From: Vibrio kanaloae
GTDB taxonomy: Bacteria; Pseudomonadota; Gammaproteobacteria; Enterobacterales; Vibrionaceae
Direction: 5' to 3'
NCBI RefSeq assembly: GCF_024347535.1
Contig: NZ_AP025498.1
Coordinates: forward strand, 310,001 to 374,000
DNA length: 64,000 nt
Part shown: piece by piece, positions 60,631 to 64,000 of the stretch
How positions within the stretch are numbered: position 1 is the first letter of the stretch
Layout of the letters: the number at the start of each line of letters is the position of its first letter
Notes under the pieces: model-generated
What the model was told of the DNA's origin: nothing
The model's database searches: none
Seen by the model: only the letters and a program-made list of their open reading frames with translations
Translations under genes and position numbers: made by a program

Positions 60631-61290
60631 TTAATCCCACTCCAAAATCGACCAATTCGGTTGATCAGCTAACGCTTTTAAACGCGGGCATGGGTTCACC
60701 AAATAAGCAAAATCAGCGTGTTCACACAAAGGTAAGTCGTTGATTGAATCCGTATAAAAGTGGATATCTGAGTAGTTGGTTTCTTGATTGTCTAACCACT
60801 CTTTTAAACGAATCACTTTACCTTCACGGTAACTTGGCACGCCTGAGATCTCAGATGTGAAACGGCCTTGGTTTTCAATCAAATCAATACCGAGTGCGTT
60901 CTCGATACCAATCTTACGGCCGACCGCTTCCACTAAAAAAGTGACGCTGGCTGAGATGATCAACATATCGATGTTGTCGCGCGCTAGCTGATCAATCAAA
61001 AACTTAGACTGCTTGAACTGTTTAGGCAAAATATGTTGTTCGACACACTCTTCCACCAAGGCAGTCACTTGCTCTGTTGGCATGTAGGCCAGTGGTTGCA
61101 TGGAAAACGTTAGGTAATCTTCCATATTCAGTTTACCTTCCGAATACAGGCCCATTAAGCGCTTATCTTCTTCAATAAAGTTGGGCGCAGTGGCAATGCC
61201 CTTTTCAACCAAGAACTCATTCCAAAGCATTGCTGCATCGGCATTGATCAGCGTTTCGTCCATATCAAATACATACAAAGGTTTGAACAT
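60631..61290 (-). CDS. HAD-IB family hydrolase (SerB-like)
   Basis: A 219-residue phosphatase-fold protein. HAD motif I is FDMDETLINAD at residues 9-19, motif II Ser in LIISASVTFLVEA near 112, and motif III/IV in FYTDSINDLPLCEHAD near 180. It is encoded one base after the ABC ATPase gene and probably acts on the imported compound. Phosphoserine is only one possible substrate. Cytoplasmic. It is the last gene of a four-gene operon ending in a terminator. Confidence 0.87.
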   Translation of the reverse strand: MFKPLYVFDMDETLINADAAMLWNEFLVEKGIATAPNFIEEDKRLMGLYSEGKLNMEDYLTFSMQPLAYMPTEQVTALVEECVEQHILPKQFKQSKFLIDQLARDNIDMLIISASVTFLVEAVGRKIGIENALGIDLIENQGRFTSEISGVPSYREGKVIRLKEWLDNQETNYSDIHFYTDSINDLPLCEHADFAYLVNPCPRLKALADQPNWSILEWD

Positions 61291-61291
61291 C

Positions 61292-62311
61292 TTAGGCTCT
61301 CACAGGTTGAATTTCGTTAAGGTTAAACAGGAGTTCAAGTTGGCTGCCGTTTGCCAACAGTCGCTCAGAGGAACGGTTAAGTAGGTCAACCGTCAGTTCA
61401 CACTCATCGACGTCCACTTGGTAGCGAATCACGTTACCCAGCAGCTGGTGGTTGCGAATGGTGCCCGTTTTCGGCGCGGAGATATGCTCGCCATACTGTC
61501 GGCCTTGCTCTTTAACGTAGATAGATTCAGGTCGAATCGCTACTTTCCAATCGGTTTCAATATTGAACAACTGCTTAGCTTTATTCGCTAGCACCAGATT
61601 GTAGTGCCCCATGAACCCCGCCACGAACTCATTGGCAGGTTGAGTGTAGATCTCTTCGGGTGTACCCGCTTGGACGATCTCACCTTTATTCATCAAAAAG
61701 ATGCGGTCAGACATGATCATCGCTTCTTCTTGATCGTGAGTCACGAAGATCGTGGTCAGGTTCATCTCTTTTTGAATATCTCGGATCTGTTGGCGTAGGT
61801 GTTTACGGATCTTCGCATCCAGCGCCGAAAGCGGCTCATCGAGCAATAGAATACGCGGCTTGACCACCAAGGCTCTAGCTAAGGCGACACGTTGACGCTG
61901 GCCACCCGATAACTGATGTGGGTAGAATTTCTCTTTGCCCGTTAAGTCCACCAGCCCAATTACTTTCGCAACTTCGTGCTTAATCTCATCGGCGGCAAAC
62001 TTTTTCATTTTCAGGCCAAAGGCAATATTTCCTTCAACCGTCATGTTCGGAAACAGCGCATAAGATTGAAACACCATGCCGATACCACGCTGTTGCGGCA
62101 CTTGGTGAGTAATCTCTTCGCCGTTAACCCAGATCTCGCCACCATCGACAGGATTCAGGCCAGCCAAGCTGCGGAGTAGAGTCGATTTACCACAGCCACT
62201 TGGGCCAAGCAGAGTAATGAATTCGCCCTTCTCGATTGAGAATTGAATATCTTCAAACACTGTGTTGTCACCAAAACGCTTGGTGAGGTTTTTCGCATTT
62301 ACATAGCTCAT
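61292..62311 (-). CDS. ABC transporter ATP-binding protein, PotA/FbpC type
   Basis: A 339-residue ATPase of an importer. Walker A GPSGCGKST is near residue 38, the signature LSGGQRQRVALARAL near 135, Walker B RILLLDEPLSALD near 155, and a C-terminal TOBE domain from about 240. Start MSYVNAKNLTKRFG at 62311 overlaps the permease stop (TAATG). The family serves polyamines, iron, thiamine or organic phosphonates; a HAD phosphatase in the operon may favour a phosphorylated compound. Confidence 0.92.
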   Translation of the reverse strand: MSYVNAKNLTKRFGDNTVFEDIQFSIEKGEFITLLGPSGCGKSTLLRSLAGLNPVDGGEIWVNGEEITHQVPQQRGIGMVFQSYALFPNMTVEGNIAFGLKMKKFAADEIKHEVAKVIGLVDLTGKEKFYPHQLSGGQRQRVALARALVVKPRILLLDEPLSALDAKIRKHLRQQIRDIQKEMNLTTIFVTHDQEEAMIMSDRIFLMNKGEIVQAGTPEEIYTQPANEFVAGFMGHYNLVLANKAKQLFNIETDWKVAIRPESIYVKEQGRQYGEHISAPKTGTIRNHQLLGNVIRYQVDVDECELTVDLLNRSSERLLANGSQLELLFNLNEIQPVRA

Positions 62312-63096
62312 TATTTTGTTCCCTGGCTGAAACGACTTGCCAACCAAGTCAGTAAGAAAATAAACAGGAAGTACGTCATCACAAGGGCTGACGTGAAGTG
62401 GCCGCTGGTTTGACGCATGTTGTATAGGTAGATTTGCAGTGTCTCGTAACGTGTACCCACCAAGATGTTGGCGAACACGAACTCGCCTAATAGGAACGAG
62501 AACGACAAGAACAATGACGCCATTAAGCCTTTCTTAAGGTTTGGCAGAATAATCAACAAGAACGCCTTGGTGGTGCTTGCACCAAGCAGGTGAGCAGCGT
62601 CCATCAAGTCGTGCAGGTTGATCGCTTCAAAGCTGTTGGCAATCGCGCGGTACATGAATGGTAGAGCGATGGTGAAGTAAGTACCAATCAGAATCCACGG
62701 CGTGCCTATCAGTGAGATTTCGCTGTCTGCATACAGCTGAAGCAAGCCGACTGACGACACTACTGGCGGCACCGCGAACGGCAATAAGATCAGGATATTC
62801 ATCACCTTGTCGAGCTTCGGGAAATAGTAAAACACCACGAAAATCGCAGGCAGAACCAACACCACACTCAATGACAGTGCCACCACACAGATAAACAGTG
62901 AACGACCAAAGGCTTGTAAGAAGCGAGGATCGGTCAATAAGTTGATGTACCAATCCAACGTGAAGCCATCCGGCAGGATCGTCGCGCCCCATCGAGAAGA
63001 GATTGAATAGATAAAGGTCGCTAAGATCGGGATCATCATGATGCCAACAATCGAATAGACAACCGTTTTATGAAAGCGAGTATTGACGGTGTTCAT
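62311..63096 (-). CDS. ABC transporter permease (second subunit)
   Basis: A 261-residue inner-membrane permease with six spans. The inner loop EAINLHDLMDAAHLLGASTTKAFLLIILPNLKKG near 160 is the EAA-type coupling motif. The start at 63096 overlaps the stop of the first permease (TAATG). Similar to PotC/ThiP halves. Confidence 0.9.
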   Translation of the reverse strand: MNTVNTRFHKTVVYSIVGIMMIPILATFIYSISSRWGATILPDGFTLDWYINLLTDPRFLQAFGRSLFICVVALSLSVVLVLPAIFVVFYYFPKLDKVMNILILLPFAVPPVVSSVGLLQLYADSEISLIGTPWILIGTYFTIALPFMYRAIANSFEAINLHDLMDAAHLLGASTTKAFLLIILPNLKKGLMASLFLSFSFLLGEFVFANILVGTRYETLQIYLYNMRQTSGHFTSALVMTYFLFIFLLTWLASRFSQGTK

Positions 63097-63989
63097 TACT
63101 TTCTCTTCCCTGCGTAGCTTTTGCTGATAAGCCATTGGTTAATCACGGTGATGAAGGCCAGCATCGCCATCAGAATCACTGAAATTGCAGCAGCTAGGTT
63201 TGGTTCTAAGAACAGATCTCCCGATACCAAGCTCGCGATTCGAATCGTAATTACGTTGTAGTTGCCCGAGGTCAACGCATACACGCTCGCGTAGGCGCCA
63301 ATCGCATTAGCAATCAAAATGATGAAGGTGCCGAACAAGGCAGGAGATAGCACAGGCAGCGCGATTTTGGTCCAGTACTGCCAAGTTTTCGCGCCAAGCA
63401 ATGCCGAAGCGGCTTGCCAGTCGTCACTCAAGGCATCGAACGCTGGATACAGCAACAACACCGCTAATGGGATCTGGAAGTAGATGTAAATCGCCAGCAA
63501 ACCCCATTTACCGTACAGGTCGAAATCACCCAATAATCCATACTGCTTGAGCAATAAGGTGATCGCACCATTGGTGCCCAAGATGATGATGAAAGCGAAC
63601 GACAAAGGCACACCAGAGAAGTTGCTGCTCATGTTGATGAAGGCAATCACCGCATCGCGGATTTTAGAATCAACGCGGCGCAGTGAAGAAACGAGCAGAG
63701 TCGCGATCGCTAAACCAACAATGCTCGACCAAATCGACAACCATAAACTGTTACCGAAGGCCTGCATCATGAAGGCAGAATCGAATATTTCAGAATAGTT
63801 TTCGAGAGAGAGCTCATCGTCGTAGAAGAAGCTGTTGATCAGCACCCAAACCATAGGTGCCAGTTGGAACAGATAGAAAAACAGCGCGAAAGGCGCAAGC
63901 CACAAGGCGGGCTTGAAGCGTTGAAACAAAGATTTGGTTTTGGGTTTAAGCGCAGAGCCATCGCTCTGCGTGATTACAGAACTGCTCAT
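63096..63989 (-). CDS. ABC transporter permease (first subunit)
   Basis: A 297-residue inner-membrane permease. After a polar N-terminus it has about six spans; DALSDDWQAASALLGAKTWQYWTKIALPVLSPALFG near 190 is the EAA motif. Both this and the second permease are of the spermidine/putrescine/iron type. The gene is complete; a solute-binding protein gene is expected just upstream, beyond the window. Confidence 0.9.
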   Translation of the reverse strand: MSSSVITQSDGSALKPKTKSLFQRFKPALWLAPFALFFYLFQLAPMVWVLINSFFYDDELSLENYSEIFDSAFMMQAFGNSLWLSIWSSIVGLAIATLLVSSLRRVDSKIRDAVIAFINMSSNFSGVPLSFAFIIILGTNGAITLLLKQYGLLGDFDLYGKWGLLAIYIYFQIPLAVLLLYPAFDALSDDWQAASALLGAKTWQYWTKIALPVLSPALFGTFIILIANAIGAYASVYALTSGNYNVITIRIASLVSGDLFLEPNLAAAISVILMAMLAFITVINQWLISKSYAGKRK

Positions 63990-64000
63990 AAGGCCAACAA

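Noticed and set aside
1..64000. CRISPR array, tRNA/rRNA genes, prophage or integron
   Set aside because: No regularly spaced repeats, no tRNA-like folds at gene gaps, no phage structural genes or integrase were found on reading.

Overview
The window looks like a Vibrio chromosome segment, probably from the Splendidus/Harveyi side of the genus. Supporting markers are a norW-gltS pair, YibL, RlmJ, a DUF3283 protein, a second secDF set preceded by a VemP-type arrest peptide, and a Phe/Tyr catabolic block. Base composition is moderate and genes are dense. I saw no rRNA, tRNA, CRISPR array, phage or replication origin. Mobile DNA is limited to decayed scraps. The replicon cannot be decided from sequence alone.

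Layout. 1-3000: the 3' end of norW, gltS, yibL and a tautomerase-fold gene. 3.1-14.1 kb: a photo-oxidative-stress block made of a LON-substrate-domain protein, an ECF sigma factor with its ChrR-type zinc anti-sigma factor, DUF523/DUF1722, photolyase, and a membrane-lipid cluster (NTF2-like, SDR, FAD amine-oxidase-like, DUF1365, CFA-synthase-like, DUF2878, chalcone-isomerase-like, DUF3833 lipoprotein). Two sites of the form TGATC[G/C]-N16-CGTA precede the LON gene and the sigma gene. 14.3-20.8 kb: small genes (an RRM protein, OsmC, GFA) and a LysR-SDR-MFS-Old Yellow Enzyme group. 20.98 kb: an orphan HNH nuclease with an SRA-like front half. 22-26.7 kb: rlmJ and vemP-secD2-secF2. 27-29.7 kb: an M16 lipoprotein protease. 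29.9-36.6 kb (minus): a seven-gene operon of TPR-like protein, ABC ATPase, MacB/FtsX permease, LolA-like protein, outer-membrane barrel, LytS-type kinase and LytTR regulator.

37-41.8 kb is AT-richer accessory DNA: an EAL protein, a GST, a small secreted protein, a LysR regulator, a GarR-like dehydrogenase and a LysR pseudogene. 42-46.6 kb: a YeeN/YebC protein, DUF3283, phhB-phhA, and divergent acetoacetyl-CoA synthetase. 46.6-49.1 kb is a scarred stretch: an IS5/IS903-like end, an MFS pump, an IS1 insA fragment and a truncated alpha/beta hydrolase. 49.2-56 kb: a DsdC-like LysR regulator with a ChbG deacetylase, a MOSC-flavin-ferredoxin fusion, a LysR/SDR pair and TerC. 56.2-60.2 kb: the homogentisate operon hppD-hmgA-fahA-maiA. 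60.6-64 kb: a HAD phosphatase with an ABC importer whose binding-protein gene probably lies just outside the window.

How parts join. phhA/phhB make tyrosine. HppD, HmgA, MaiA and FahA take it to fumarate and acetoacetate, and acetoacetyl-CoA synthetase activates the acetoacetate. TyrR-like boxes lie in both control regions. The sigma/ChrR block couples DNA photorepair to membrane lipid change. VemP is predicted to gate SecDF2 synthesis. The ABC-LolA-barrel-LytTR operon looks like a self-regulated envelope trafficking or efflux system of unknown cargo, and is the best candidate here for an undescribed system.
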